64,000 nt of DNA from contig NZ_CP014782.1 of the NCBI RefSeq assembly GCF_002005305.1, forward strand, positions 5,208,001 to 5,272,000, read 5' to 3'. Source of the stretch: Shewanella psychrophila (GTDB lineage: Bacteria > Pseudomonadota > Gammaproteobacteria > Enterobacterales > Shewanellaceae). This document shows, one piece after another, positions 8,577 through 19,300 of this stretch. A model generated the notes under the pieces. That model saw nothing but the letters and a program-made list of their open reading frames with translations. It had not been told where the DNA came from and did not search any database. The position numbers and the translations under genes were made by a program. The first letter of the stretch is position 1. Each line of letters opens with the position of its first letter.

Positions 8577-11498
8577 ATGGAAAAAACATATAACCCGCAG
8601 TCTATAGAACAGTCTCTTTACCAAAGCTGGGAAGAGAAAGGTTACTTCAAGCCACATGGCGACGAGTCCAAAGGCAACTATTGCATCATGATCCCGCCAC
8701 CGAATGTGACGGGTAGTCTGCACATGGGTCATGCCTTCCAAGATACCATAATGGATACTCTGACTCGTTATCAGCGTATGAAGGGTAAAAACACCCTTTG
8801 GCAGGTTGGTACAGATCACGCAGGAATTGCTACTCAGATGCTAGTTGAGCGCAAAGTGGCTGCCGAAGAAGGCAAGACACGCCACGATCTTGGCCGCGAT
8901 AAGTTTATCGATAAGATCTGGGACTGGAAGAACGAATCCGGTGGTACCATCACTAAGCAACTACGTCGTCTCGGCGCGTCGGTTGATTGGGATCGCGAAC
9001 GTTTCACCATGGACGAAGGCATGTCTGAAGCGGTTCAGGAAGTATTTGTGCGCTTGTATGAAGATGACCTAATCTATCGTGGTAAGCGTCTGGTGAACTG
9101 GGACCCTGCACTTCACACCGCTATTTCAGACTTAGAAGTTGAGAACAAAGAGAAGCAAGGCAGCATGTGGCATTTCCGTTACCCGCTCGCCGATGGTGCT
9201 TTGACTAACGATGGCAAAGACTATTTAGAAGTTGCGACGACTCGTCCTGAAACCATGCTAGGTGACAGCGCCGTTGCGGTTCACCCGGATGATGAGCGTT
9301 ACGCATCACTTATTGGTAAGTTTATCTTGCTGCCAATCGTTAACCGCCTTATCCCAATCGTTGCCGATGATTATGTCGACATTGAATTCGGTACAGGTTG
9401 TGTAAAAATCACTCCAGCACACGACTTTAACGATTACGAAGTCGGTAAGCGTCACGAACTACCTATGTTCAATATCTTAACGTTCGATGCCGCTATTCGT
9501 AGCTTGGCCGAAGTGGTTAACACTGATGGCACCAGCAATACCGAATTAGATAATAGCCTACCTGAACGTTATGCCGGTCTTGAACGCTTTGCCGCGCGTA
9601 AAGCCATTGTTGCTGAGTTCGATACACTTGGACTATTAGGTAAAATTGATCCACACGGACTGAAAGTGCCTTACGGCGATCGCTCTGGCGTGGTTATCGA
9701 GCCACTGCTTACCGATCAATGGTATGTCTCTGTTGCACCTATGGCGAAAACAGCCATGGAAGCAGTAGATAACGGTGATATCAAATTTGTACCTCAGCAG
9801 TATGAGAACATGTACAACTCTTGGATGCGCGACATTAACGATTGGTGTATCTCACGTCAGCTCTGGTGGGGACACAGAATTCCGGCCTGGTATGACGAAG
9901 CGGGTAAAGTCTACGTTGGCCGCGATGAAACTGAAGTTCGTGCAAAGCATAAGCTTGACGATTCGGTCGTGTTACACCAAGACAATGATGTACTCGATAC
10001 CTGGTTTAGCTCGGCGCTTTGGACCTTCTCGACCCTTGGCTGGCCAAAGAACACCGAAGAGCTTAAAGCATTCCACCCAACCGATGTGTTGGTAACTGGT
10101 TTTGATATTATCTTCTTCTGGGTTGCCCGCATGATCATGATGACCATGCACTTCATCAAAGATGAGAACGGCAAACCACAGGTACCCTTTAAAACCGTTT
10201 ACGTGACCGGACTTATCCGTGACGAAGTCGGCAATAAGATGTCTAAGTCTAAGGGTAACGTACTCGATCCACTGGACATGATTGATGGTATCGATCTCGA
10301 GTCACTGGTGACTAAGCGCACCGGTAACATGATGCAGCCTAAACTAGCTGCAAAAATCGAGAAGAGTACACGTAAAGAATTTGCCGGTGGCATAGAAGCA
10401 CACGGTACAGACGCCCTGCGTTTCACCTTAGCGTCTATGGCTTCAACTGGCCGTGATATCAACTGGGACATGAAGCGTCTCGACGGTTACCGTAGTTTCT
10501 GTAACAAGATCTGGAACGCCTCACGCTATGTATTGATGAACACCGAAGTGCAAACTGAAGGTGCTTCTGATGATGCAATCGGCGAAGCATTAGATTGTGG
10601 TCAGCTTTTAGTTGACGGCAAGCCGGGCGACATGGAACTGTCCCTTGCGGATCGCTGGATCATCAGTCTCTTTAACGAAACCGTTAAAGCTTATGACGAG
10701 CACATGGAAAACTACCGCTTCGACCTAGCCGCCAATACTATCTATGAATTCACCTGGAATCAGTTCTGTGACTGGTATTTAGAGCTAACTAAACCTGTGA
10801 TGCAAAGTGGCAGTGAAGCTCAGCTTCGCGGCACACGTCACACCTTAGTGGCTGTACTCGAGCAGATGCAGCGCCTAATGCACCCAATGATGCCTTACCT
10901 AACAGAGACTATCTGGAAGCGTGTGCAGCCTCTTGCCGGTGTTGAAGGTGATACGCTGATGTTGGCGCAGTTCCCTGAATATCAAGCCGAGAAAGTTGAT
11001 ACTCAGGCCATGGAAGATATTGAGTGGGTTAAGCAAGTGATCACTGCGGTACGTAACATTCGCGCCGAACTGAACATTGCCCCTTCTAAGCCACTTAATG
11101 CCCTACTACGCGGTGTGAGTGAGCAAGATAAGGCACGTCTTGATGCGAACCAAACCTTCTTCAAGACGCTAGCTAAACTTGAGAGCATGACAATACTTGC
11201 TGAAGATGAAACTGCACCTATGTCGACCACTCAGCTGATTGGCGATATGGAGCTTCTTATCCCAATGGCGGGTCTTATCGATGTGGCTAAAGAAGTTGCT
11301 CGTATCGACAAGCTTCTCGACAAAGCGGCTGGTGAGTTTAAGCGTATCGAAGGTAAGCTCTCTAACCAAGGCTTCGTGGCTAAAGCCCCTGCTGCCGTGA
11401 TTGAAAAAGAGCGTGCTAAGCAAGCCGAATATCAACGTGATATCGAGAAACTAACCGAGCAGAAAGCTGAGCTTGCAAAGCTAGAAGCGGAAGGTTAA
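8577..11498 (+). CDS. valS: Valyl-tRNA synthetase
   Basis: A 973-residue class I aminoacyl-tRNA synthetase that charges tRNA-Val with valine and edits mis-activated threonine. The HIGH signature appears as HMGH at residues 49-52 and the KMSKS loop is exact at 554-558. The CP1 editing domain, with [17 protein letters not shown] (about 222-238), lies between them. The anticodon-binding domain follows, and the C-terminal 70 residues form a coiled coil rich in Lys and Glu that binds tRNA. The length is close to the E. coli enzyme (951). It follows holC with a 15-bp gap and ends at a double hairpin. Confidence 0.98.
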   Translation: MEKTYNPQSIEQSLYQSWEEKGYFKPHGDESKGNYCIMIPPPNVTGSLHMGHAFQDTIMDTLTRYQRMKGKNTLWQVGTDHAGIATQMLVERKVAAEEGKTRHDLGRDKFIDKIWDWKNESGGTITKQLRRLGASVDWDRERFTMDEGMSEAVQEVFVRLYEDDLIYRGKRLVNWDPALHTAISDLEVENKEKQGSMWHFRYPLADGALTNDGKDYLEVATTRPETMLGDSAVAVHPDDERYASLIGKFILLPIVNRLIPIVADDYVDIEFGTGCVKITPAHDFNDYEVGKRHELPMFNILTFDAAIRSLAEVVNTDGTSNTELDNSLPERYAGLERFAARKAIVAEFDTLGLLGKIDPHGLKVPYGDRSGVVIEPLLTDQWYVSVAPMAKTAMEAVDNGDIKFVPQQYENMYNSWMRDINDWCISRQLWWGHRIPAWYDEAGKVYVGRDETEVRAKHKLDDSVVLHQDNDVLDTWFSSALWTFSTLGWPKNTEELKAFHPTDVLVTGFDIIFFWVARMIMMTMHFIKDENGKPQVPFKTVYVTGLIRDEVGNKMSKSKGNVLDPLDMIDGIDLESLVTKRTGNMMQPKLAAKIEKSTRKEFAGGIEAHGTDALRFTLASMASTGRDINWDMKRLDGYRSFCNKIWNASRYVLMNTEVQTEGASDDAIGEALDCGQLLVDGKPGDMELSLADRWIISLFNETVKAYDEHMENYRFDLAANTIYEFTWNQFCDWYLELTKPVMQSGSEAQLRGTRHTLVAVLEQMQRLMHPMMPYLTETIWKRVQPLAGVEGDTLMLAQFPEYQAEKVDTQAMEDIEWVKQVITAVRNIRAELNIAPSKPLNALLRGVSEQDKARLDANQTFFKTLAKLESMTILAEDETAPMSTTQLIGDMELLIPMAGLIDVAKEVARIDKLLDKAAGEFKRIEGKLSNQGFVAKAPAAVIEKERAKQAEYQRDIEKLTEQKAELAKLEAEG

Positions 11499-11542
11499 AG
11501 CAGCTTTAAGTTCAAGACAGAGCTAAGAAAGCCACAAACAGT

Positions 11543-11573
11543 TTTGAGTCACGAGCAAGGTTTGTGACTCAAA
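11543..11573 (+). terminator. Hairpin downstream of valS
   Basis: Arms TTTGAGTCAC (11543-11552) and GTGACTCAAA (11564-11573) form a perfect 10-bp stem with an 11-nt loop. There is no T tract directly after; it precedes a second, canonical terminator and may stabilise the 3' end. Confidence 0.5.
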
Positions 11574-11580
11574 GCCAAAG

Positions 11581-11607
11581 AAAGGCAGTCATTAGACTGC
11601 CTTTTTA
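11581..11607 (+). terminator. Rho-independent terminator of holC-valS
   Basis: A perfect 10-bp stem, AAAGGCAGTC (11581-11590) and GACTGCCTTT (11595-11604), with a 4-nt loop ATTA, followed by a T-rich run. It lies about 80 bp after the valS stop. Confidence 0.9.
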
Positions 11608-11729
11608 TTGTCTCTTTTTTGGCTATCCATCATTTATCTTGCTGTTTCAGAAACTGCTATTCGCTCGTAGCTTATAGTTGGTCTAAATTCGCAACTCGCA
11701 ACTTATAGCTTGTAGTTTGATCTTTGCTT

Positions 11730-12881
11730 TTATCCTATCAAAATAGGGATTCTATTCCTGCCGAAATGCTCACAGGGTCCATCGAAACGTCCGGGGATTT
11801 GCGTACCGCAATGCTGGCACTTGCCGCTGTGATTGAGGTGATATTCGCCTAACTCATACCAGTCTCGCTTGATGACTAACCTGTGACATGAAGGACAGTA
11901 GCTACTGCCTCCTTCGCTGTCATGAATATTACCGGTATAGACATAATTGAGCCCCTGAGCCATAGCAATTTCTCTGGCACGCATAAGTGTCGATGACGGA
12001 GTTCTGGGTTTATCCAGCATATGAAAGTCTGGGTGAAATGCGCTAAAGTGCAGTGGAATATCGGACCCTAAGTTATCGGCTATCCACTTGGTTTGTTGCT
12101 CCAGCTCTTTAACTGAGTCATTTTCGCCGGGGATCAAGAGTGTGGTTATCTCGAACCAGACTCGAGTCTCGTGGCGAAGATAGAGCAAGGTATCGAGTAC
12201 ATCGCTGAGATTTCCGCTACAGATCTTATGATAGAAGTCTTGAGTGAACCCCTTAAGATCCACATTGGCCGCATCCATAAAACGATAGAACTCGACTCTA
12301 GGCTCGGGGCAGATATAGCCAGCGGTGACCGCCACCGAGTTGATCCCCTGTTCATGACAAGCCTGAGCCACATCAACGGCATACTCGAGAAAGATAACCG
12401 GGTCGTTATAAGTAAAGGCGATACTCCTGCAGCCCATGCGTTTTGCCGTTGCAGCCAATGATTCGGGACTTGCTTTAGAACCTAAAGTATCAAACTCTCG
12501 TGACTTACTGATATCCCAATTTTGGCAGAATTTACAACAGAGATTACAGCCGGCGGTACCAAATGACAGCACAGAGCTACCGGGATAGAAATGATTCAAA
12601 GGCTTCTTCTCTATAGGATCGATGCAGAAACCACTAGAACGACCATAGCTAGTGAGCTTTATCTCATTATCAATATTTTGCCGCACGAAACAGACCCCAC
12701 GCTTGCCCTCTCGCAGCTGACAGTGGCGAGGGCAAAGATCACATTGCACCCTACCGTCGTCCAGTTGATGCCAGTACTTAGTCTCTACAGTGCTGGATTC
12801 TATAGCATTAGTATCTCTAATATGGCTGTTAACAAGATGAGTTTCACCTATGTTTGTACTCGATTTAGACAGCATCAGCAT
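11730..12881 (-). CDS. amrS: AmmeMemoRadiSam system radical SAM enzyme
   Basis: A 383-residue radical SAM protein. The cluster-binding CxxxCxxC motif is Cys112/Cys116/Cys119 in GTAGCNLCCKFCQNW. An N-terminal cysteine-rich segment (CDLCPRHCQLREGKRGVC, about residues 47-64) and two C-terminal CxxC pairs (CPSC and CQHC) suggest auxiliary metal sites. The family is defined by its association with Memo and AMMECR1 proteins, and both genes lie divergently 56 bp away. The reaction is not established to my knowledge. Start at ATG 12881 with AAGGCGG upstream; another Met is two codons in. Confidence 0.93.
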   Translation of the reverse strand: MLMLSKSSTNIGETHLVNSHIRDTNAIESSTVETKYWHQLDDGRVQCDLCPRHCQLREGKRGVCFVRQNIDNEIKLTSYGRSSGFCIDPIEKKPLNHFYPGSSVLSFGTAGCNLCCKFCQNWDISKSREFDTLGSKASPESLAATAKRMGCRSIAFTYNDPVIFLEYAVDVAQACHEQGINSVAVTAGYICPEPRVEFYRFMDAANVDLKGFTQDFYHKICSGNLSDVLDTLLYLRHETRVWFEITTLLIPGENDSVKELEQQTKWIADNLGSDIPLHFSAFHPDFHMLDKPRTPSSTLMRAREIAMAQGLNYVYTGNIHDSEGGSSYCPSCHRLVIKRDWYELGEYHLNHSGKCQHCGTQIPGRFDGPCEHFGRNRIPILIG

Positions 12882-12937
12882 GTGTCCGCCTTGGCCTATA
12901 CTTAAAGCCTAGTTTAAAAAGACTGGCCAGGTAACAG

Positions 12938-13756
12938 ATGCTAAGTTCTATCCGCCCTCCCGCCGTCGCAGGACTGTTTTATCCAGCAGACCCTATGGCG
13001 CTATCCGCTGAGCTATCCAGTTATATGAGTCAGGCGTCACTTCATAAAATGCCAAATTCGACAGCTAAAATGACACCTAAGGCGATAATCGTGCCCCATG
13101 CGGGTTATATCTATTCAGGGCTCGTGGCAGCCCATGGTTTCTCCTGCATTAGTGCCATCGCAGATAAGATTAAGCGTGTAGTTTTACTCGGCCCCGCCCA
13201 TACGGTTTACCTGCAAGGCTGCGCCTTACCCGAAAGTACCCACTTCTCTACGCCACTAGGTAACTTGACCATAGACAGATCCAGCACTGCCAAATTGGCT
13301 ACATACGATGCCGTGACCATCTCCAATATCCCGCATAAAAATGAACACAGCCTAGAAGTCGAGCTGCCCTTCCTACAGCACTGTCTGAATGAATTTGAGC
13401 TCCTCCCCATAGTCGTGGGTGACATAGCCCCTGAAGCGATGGCCGATCTATTGGAATTAGTCTGGGGGGGAGACGAAACCTTGATTGTCGTCAGTTCAGA
13501 TTTGAGCCATTTTCATCCCTATGATGAAGCTAAACGTTTAGACTTGGAAACTTGCCAGAAAATTCAGGCCAAAAAAAGTGACATATCATCCGATCAAGCC
13601 TGCGGATGCCGTTCGCTCAATGCGCTCTCCCTCCAGCTTATACGCCATAACCTCTGCATAACGCAGCTGAGTTATCAAAATTCGGGTGACAGTGAAATTA
13701 GCAGTGCAGATGATAAAAATCGGGTAGTCGGCTATGCCAGCTTTATCATCAATTAA
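12938..13756 (+). CDS. amrB: AmmeMemoRadiSam system protein B (Memo-like)
   Basis: A 272-residue Memo (DUF52) family protein. The fold is related to class III extradiol dioxygenases such as LigB. Likely metal or active-site residues are the His of VPHAGYIYSG (about residue 54), the His of LGPAHTVY (about 88), the His residues of SSDLSHFHPY (about 189-191) and the Cys of ACGCRSLNAL (about 226). It overlaps the next gene by 23 bp in another frame, so the two proteins are made together. The bacterial function is undefined; the radical SAM partner is divergent. Confidence 0.93.
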   Translation: MLSSIRPPAVAGLFYPADPMALSAELSSYMSQASLHKMPNSTAKMTPKAIIVPHAGYIYSGLVAAHGFSCISAIADKIKRVVLLGPAHTVYLQGCALPESTHFSTPLGNLTIDRSSTAKLATYDAVTISNIPHKNEHSLEVELPFLQHCLNEFELLPIVVGDIAPEAMADLLELVWGGDETLIVVSSDLSHFHPYDEAKRLDLETCQKIQAKKSDISSDQACGCRSLNALSLQLIRHNLCITQLSYQNSGDSEISSADDKNRVVGYASFIIN

Positions 13757-14333
13757 CCTCACCGAGTCCGGGAAGTGCCAATTATTAGCTCTGGCTCGTA
13801 GCGCCTTGGTTAACTCATTCATATCCGAACCGTCGGCCTATTCCTCCGCCACTTCTCACCATGCCCTCCCCAATGAGCCCCTAATCGAGTCGAAACTGGG
13901 CTGTTTCGTTACTTTGACACTCGATGGTGAGCTCAAGGGCTGTATGGGCTGCATTGAAGGTGATCGCCCTCTGGCAAAAAGTATCCCGGATCTGGCCACC
14001 AGCAGCGCATTCTACGATCGCCGCTTCTCTCCTCTGCTTGAGACTCAACTAGAGCGAGTCTCGATAGAGATATCCCTGCTATCTCCTCTTTCGCCATTAA
14101 ACGTCAGAAACCAGCGTCAACTCGAGGAGTACTTAACACAAGAGCAGTACGGTGTAGTGCTTAAAGAGGATGGATTAAGAGCCGTATTCCTTCCTCAGGT
14201 TTGGGAGCACTTTTCTGATCCCAAAGCCTTTATCGATGCCCTAAAAGTTAAGGGCGGCTGGCCCCAAGACTATTGGTCACAGAAGATAAAAGTTGAGCTA
14301 TTTCAGGTTATTCACTTCAGCGAAAACAGGTAA
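13734..14333 (+). CDS. amrA: AmmeMemoRadiSam system protein A (AMMECR1-like)
   Basis: A 199-residue AMMECR1 domain protein. The hallmark LRGCIG-type motif is present as LKGCMGCIEG at about residues 62-71, preceded by a GCFVTL strand and followed by SAFYDRRFSPL. It starts at ATG 13734 inside the 3' end of the Memo gene (23-bp overlap), which indicates translational coupling. Human AMMECR1 is linked to a contiguous gene deletion syndrome, but its biochemical role is unclear, and no bacterial function can be read from sequence. Confidence 0.92.
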   Translation: MPALSSINLTESGKCQLLALARSALVNSFISEPSAYSSATSHHALPNEPLIESKLGCFVTLTLDGELKGCMGCIEGDRPLAKSIPDLATSSAFYDRRFSPLLETQLERVSIEISLLSPLSPLNVRNQRQLEEYLTQEQYGVVLKEDGLRAVFLPQVWEHFSDPKAFIDALKVKGGWPQDYWSQKIKVELFQVIHFSENR

Positions 14334-14564
14334 AATGTCTCTTCTTATAAATATTTATTGAACAGTCAATATCTCGCCCTCTTAGGCTTATTGCTTGTAA
14401 TCCCATGAGCACCCCTCCCCAAATAATACCAATTTTCTTAACACGACTTCACCCTTATCAATACAAAGCCTAGAGCCGATCTCCTCTCTATATTCTGTGA
14501 CTATAATTGAAGAGCGTAAACTCGTATTACGGCAATTTTCTTGATGTCTTATTTAAGGAAGAAT

Positions 14565-16385
14565 ATGCTCACCGATTTTAAAATCACTCATAAGTTTCCA
14601 ATAGTCATGATATCTCTGGCATTAGTTTCCGCTATTGCCACTGGATTTATCGCCTTTACCATAGCCAAGAATGAGATGGCTAAATCGGCCGAAAACTCGC
14701 TATTCGCCTTGTTAGAATCAAGGAAGTCATCATTAAATTCATACTTCTCCGTGATAGAGAAAGATCTTATTTTCCATGCTCAAAGCCCTCTCGTTATCGA
14801 TGCTATCAAGCAGTTTTCCTTGGCTTGGGATGCCTTAGGAGACCAACAAACAGTTTACTTGCAAGATGCCTATATTCACCTTAACCCCTATTCTAATAAA
14901 CAGAAAGACTCATTGTTACAGGCTGAAAGTGGCGCACTGTATAACCAGTATCATAGCGTTTATCACCCCGAGTTTAAAAACTTAGTCACCACCAGAGAAT
15001 TTCATGACTTATTCCTATTCAATACTAAGGGCGATTTGATCTATACGGTAAAAAAAGAGGTCGATTTCGCCACCAATATCTTTACAGGCCCCTGGAGTGA
15101 GACCCACCTCAGCCAGATCGTTCGTGAAATAGACCCGAAACCGAGTATTGATCAACATGTATTTGCTGACTTCTTTACCTATGAACCCAGTGACAACCAA
15201 CCAGCGAGCTTTATCGCCTCCCCCGTATTCGATAGCAATAAACAATTTATAGGTATCATCGCCTTTCAGATGCCCATAGGTCCTCTCAACGATGTCATGC
15301 ATGTCACTGCCGGTATGGGTGAAACTGGTGAGACCTATCTGGTTGGACCCGATCTCTTGATGCGCAGCGACTCTCGCTTCTTTCATGGCCGAAGCATATT
15401 AAAAACCAGAGTTGACACTCTTTCTGTACGTAAGGCACTGCAAGGAGAGTCGGGAAACGATACAATACTGGATTACCGCCACATTCCGGTATTTTCAGCC
15501 TATGCACCGGTGGACTTCCTCGGAACCCGCTGGGCCATCATAGCCGAAATAGACAGGAAGGAAATACTCGAACCTGTCTATACCATGAGCCACTTCCTGC
15601 TCCTCAGTGGCTGCATACTTGCCATAGCTATTTTCTTTCTAGGCTATCTTCTGGCATCGGATATCTCAAACCCCATTGTGGCAATGACACGCATGATGTC
15701 ACGTCTGGCACGTAACGATCTCAGTATTAATATTTCGGTATCCGAGCGCAAAGATGAAGTGGGTAAAATGGCTGAAGCCATGGAGGTATTCAAGCGAAAT
15801 GCTATCGAGAGAGATCTGTTACAGCGTAAGCTCAATCATATGGCGCATCATGATACCTTGACCGGCCTACCCACACGCGAATTCGCCACTGAGCAGTTCG
15901 ATGCACTCCTGCAGCAAAGCAAGCTATCGGGGCAAAAGCTGGTAGTGATGTTTGCCGATCTGGATAATTTCAAATGGGTCAACGATACATTAGGTCATCA
16001 GGCCGGTGATCGACTACTGAAAGAAACGGCCATCAGGTTATCTGATTCCATCCGCGAGGGGGATATCGTTGCCAGAGTCGGTGGCGATGAATTCCTGATT
16101 ATTTTGCCTGATGCAGGTGATGCCTCCTCCATCTCCCTGATAGCGAAAAAGATGATCGATTCTGTGGCGATTAACTTCATGATGCAGGAACAACACTGTG
16201 CCATCACCTTGAGTATAGGCGTAGCAAGTTATCCCGAAGATGGTGAAGAATATAGCATCTTGATCAACAAAGCAGACAAGGCTATGTATCTTGCTAAGAA
16301 AAAAGGCAAAAACAATTTTGTCTTTGCCAGTGAAATAGACAATAAACCACTTCAGAGCCCGTCGCTTAAGACCAATGGAGGCTAA
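14565..16385 (+). CDS. Membrane diguanylate cyclase with dCache-like periplasmic sensor
   Basis: A 606-residue protein with transmembrane helices at about 12-34 and 344-365, a large periplasmic sensor between them, a HAMP linker (about 366-420) and a GGDEF domain (about 425-590). The active-site motif is intact (RVGGDEF, about 504-510), and the product-inhibition site RxxD (REGD) sits five residues before GGDEF. It should therefore make cyclic di-GMP and be feedback inhibited. Start at ATG 14565 is favoured by AAGGAAG upstream; TTG 14541 also opens the frame. Its sensor is clearly homologous to that of the convergent chemoreceptor, which it overlaps by 4 bp. Confidence 0.93.
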   Translation: MLTDFKITHKFPIVMISLALVSAIATGFIAFTIAKNEMAKSAENSLFALLESRKSSLNSYFSVIEKDLIFHAQSPLVIDAIKQFSLAWDALGDQQTVYLQDAYIHLNPYSNKQKDSLLQAESGALYNQYHSVYHPEFKNLVTTREFHDLFLFNTKGDLIYTVKKEVDFATNIFTGPWSETHLSQIVREIDPKPSIDQHVFADFFTYEPSDNQPASFIASPVFDSNKQFIGIIAFQMPIGPLNDVMHVTAGMGETGETYLVGPDLLMRSDSRFFHGRSILKTRVDTLSVRKALQGESGNDTILDYRHIPVFSAYAPVDFLGTRWAIIAEIDRKEILEPVYTMSHFLLLSGCILAIAIFFLGYLLASDISNPIVAMTRMMSRLARNDLSINISVSERKDEVGKMAEAMEVFKRNAIERDLLQRKLNHMAHHDTLTGLPTREFATEQFDALLQQSKLSGQKLVVMFADLDNFKWVNDTLGHQAGDRLLKETAIRLSDSIREGDIVARVGGDEFLIILPDAGDASSISLIAKKMIDSVAINFMMQEQHCAITLSIGVASYPEDGEEYSILINKADKAMYLAKKKGKNNFVFASEIDNKPLQSPSLKTNGG

Positions 16386-19300
16386 ACAGCCTTTAAGACT
16401 CCAGGAGACTGAGTCTTAAATCTCTGAATTAAATTGAGCAGACTCAAGGCTTGGTGCTTAACGTCTCCCACATTTTGATTGAGATTCTCTAGCATAGTCG
16501 CACTCTGTTGGATTGTGCTGTCGACATTTTCCATGGCCTCAGAGACATAAACAACCTGACTCTGCTGCTCTTTCATGGCTAACGTCACTTCATCAACATT
16601 GTTTTTCACCCCTTCACTCGAGACTGTTATCTCCTTAAGAAGCTGCCCTGATTCAGTTACCAGTCCGGCTCCTGCATTCACTTTGTCTACTGAGTCATTG
16701 ATAAGATGAGATATCTCCTTGGCAGCATTAGCACTGCGCTGGGCAAGGTTTCTGACCTCTCCAGCAACAACGGCGAAACCTCTGCCTTGCTCTCCAGCCC
16801 TTGCAGCCTCGACCGCAGCATTGAGCGCGAGTAAGTTAGTTTGAAACGCAATTTCATCTATAACGCCTATGATATTTGACATCTTAGCGCTCGATTGAGA
16901 AATCCCATTCATAGCCAGAATCACATTATCGACCACACGCTCACCTTCGATGGCATATTTGTGGGCTTGTACAGACATGCTTGCCGATTGGTGAGCCTTA
17001 TCTAAGGTGTTACTGATAGATGCCTGCATCTGAGACATAGCACTGGTAATGCTCTCCACACTGGCCACTTGCTCGTCTATCTGCTGGTTGAGGCCGAACG
17101 TCTCATCTGACGCTTCCTGAGTTTTGTGATTGACGACATTGGCTGCAGTGCGGATCTCATCGATCATAGCAACAAGGTTATCGACGGTGCGGTTGATACT
17201 CAGCTTCAAGGCTGCATATTCGCCTTCTACTGCCATGCTAAAGGATTCAGACAAGTTACCTTGCGCTACCGCTTCCATCACCTCTTTCGACTCATTGAGC
17301 GTTGCTTCTATTGCATCACAGGTTTGATTAACAGCACCAGAGAGTTTATTGAAGTCCCCAAAGGTTTGAATGGTGACCCTTTGGTCAAGCCGTCCATGGG
17401 CTAATGACTCCATGACCTGAGAAATGGCTTTCACCACTTGGTCGCATGAGTTTGCCGCCGCATTGACCCCTAATTTTAAATCTAATAGCTGGCCCTTAGC
17501 ATCGGCTATCACTTGCTGGTCAAACTCGCCTCTGGCCACTTTCTTCATCACCTGAATGATATTATTAATCACATCTTTTGTTCCTGATGCAGCCAGATTA
17601 ATACTCTGTTTAAGTCTAGCTAAGTCACCTTTAGCATCAACTGAGACCTGATGACTAAAATCCCCTTGTGCGAGTGACTCCATCACTTGAATAATTTCAC
17701 GAACGATATCATCGGTGATTTTGGAGGCCGCATTGACGCTGTCTTTTATCTGAGCAAGTTGGCCCTTAGCATCACACTCCACTTGCTTGCCATAAACGCC
17801 TTGCTGAATTTGCTGCATCACGGCACCGATCTCAGATATCACAACTTGAGTATTCATGATGTTTTGATTGATAGCCTCTTTGAAAGTAGTCAGCTCACCT
17901 GCAGCGTTAACAGAGACTCTGACACTATAGTCTCCGCCTTCTAGCCTCTGCATTACACAGGTCGCATCCTTGATAAATGAAGCCATCGACTCAGCAGTCT
18001 TATTGACCGTCATTTTCAAAGTATTTAGCTGTCCCAGAGCAGACACTTGCACTACTTGAGAGAAATCTCCTTGCTGAATAGAGTGCATCACAGCACCAAT
18101 ATCATCGATAACCAGCTCGGTATTTTCAATATTTTGATTAATTGCTTGCTTGAAGCTTGCTAGCTCTCCGGCAACATCGACGCTCACTCTGACACTATAG
18201 TTACCGGCCTCCAGCTGCTGCATCACAGATGTAGCCTCTTGAATAAAGCTAGCCATCCCCTCAGCCGTCTGGTTAATGGTCACCTTTAAGGTATCTAACT
18301 GCCCTTGTGCGGGTACATTGACTAATTGAGTAAAATCTCCCTGCTGAATAGCATGCATCACTTGCCCGATATCGTTGATGACCAGCTCGGTATTTTTAAT
18401 ATTCTGGTTGATGGCTCGCTTAAAAGTCGTTAGCTCTCCGGCCGTATTAACCGCGACTCTGACACTATAATCGCCTCCTTCTAATCTCTGCATCACACTG
18501 GTTGCATCCTTGATAAAGCCAGCCATAGATACAGCAGTCTCATTGACATTCACCTTAAGGATGTTTAATTGCCCTTGAGCGGCAACTTTTACCCGCTGAG
18601 AAAAGTCACCTTTTTGAATAGACTGCATCACTTCACCAATATTATCGATGACCAACTCGGTGTTTTTGATATTTTGATTGATGGCATGCTTAAAGGTATC
18701 CAGCTCTCCGGCAACATCCACCATCACTCTGACGCTGTAATCCCCAGCCTCCAGCTGCTGCATAACCCCGGTGGCATCTTGAATAAAGCAAGCCATACCT
18801 TGGGCCGTCTGATTAACGGTCATTTTTAAGGTATCTAATTGACCCTGCGCAGGTACATTGACCAGCTGAGTGAAGTCGCCTTGTTGAATAGACTGCATCA
18901 CCCGGCCTATATCTTCGATAACCAACTCAGTATTTTGAATATTTTGATTAATAGCATGTTTAAAAGTATCTAACTCACCATTGGCACTAACAGATACTCT
19001 GACACTGTAATCCCCGGCCTCAGCACTTTGCATCACACCAACTGCATCTTCAATAAACATAGCGGTACTCTGCGCGGTGGTATTGACCATAGTTTTAAGC
19101 TCGAGTAATTGCCCTTGAGCATTAACTTCCACCCTTTGGGTAAAGTCTCCTACCTCTAGCGCCTTCATCACTCGACCAATATCGTCGATAGACTCAGTAA
19201 TCGCTCTAGCCGAATCATTGATAGTGCACTTCAGCTCGTCCAGATCTCCCGCCATATCAATCTTAACCCTTTGCTTAAAATTCCCCTTAGCTAACTCTTC

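Noticed and set aside
11641..11720. Loosely repeated phrases (GTAGCTTATAG, CTTATAGCTTGTAG) after the valS terminator
   Set aside because: Too short and imperfect to call a repeat family from one window.
12591..12905. A 104-codon plus-strand frame antisense to the radical SAM gene
   Set aside because: The opposite strand has clear Cys motifs and conserved residues, so this frame is a shadow.
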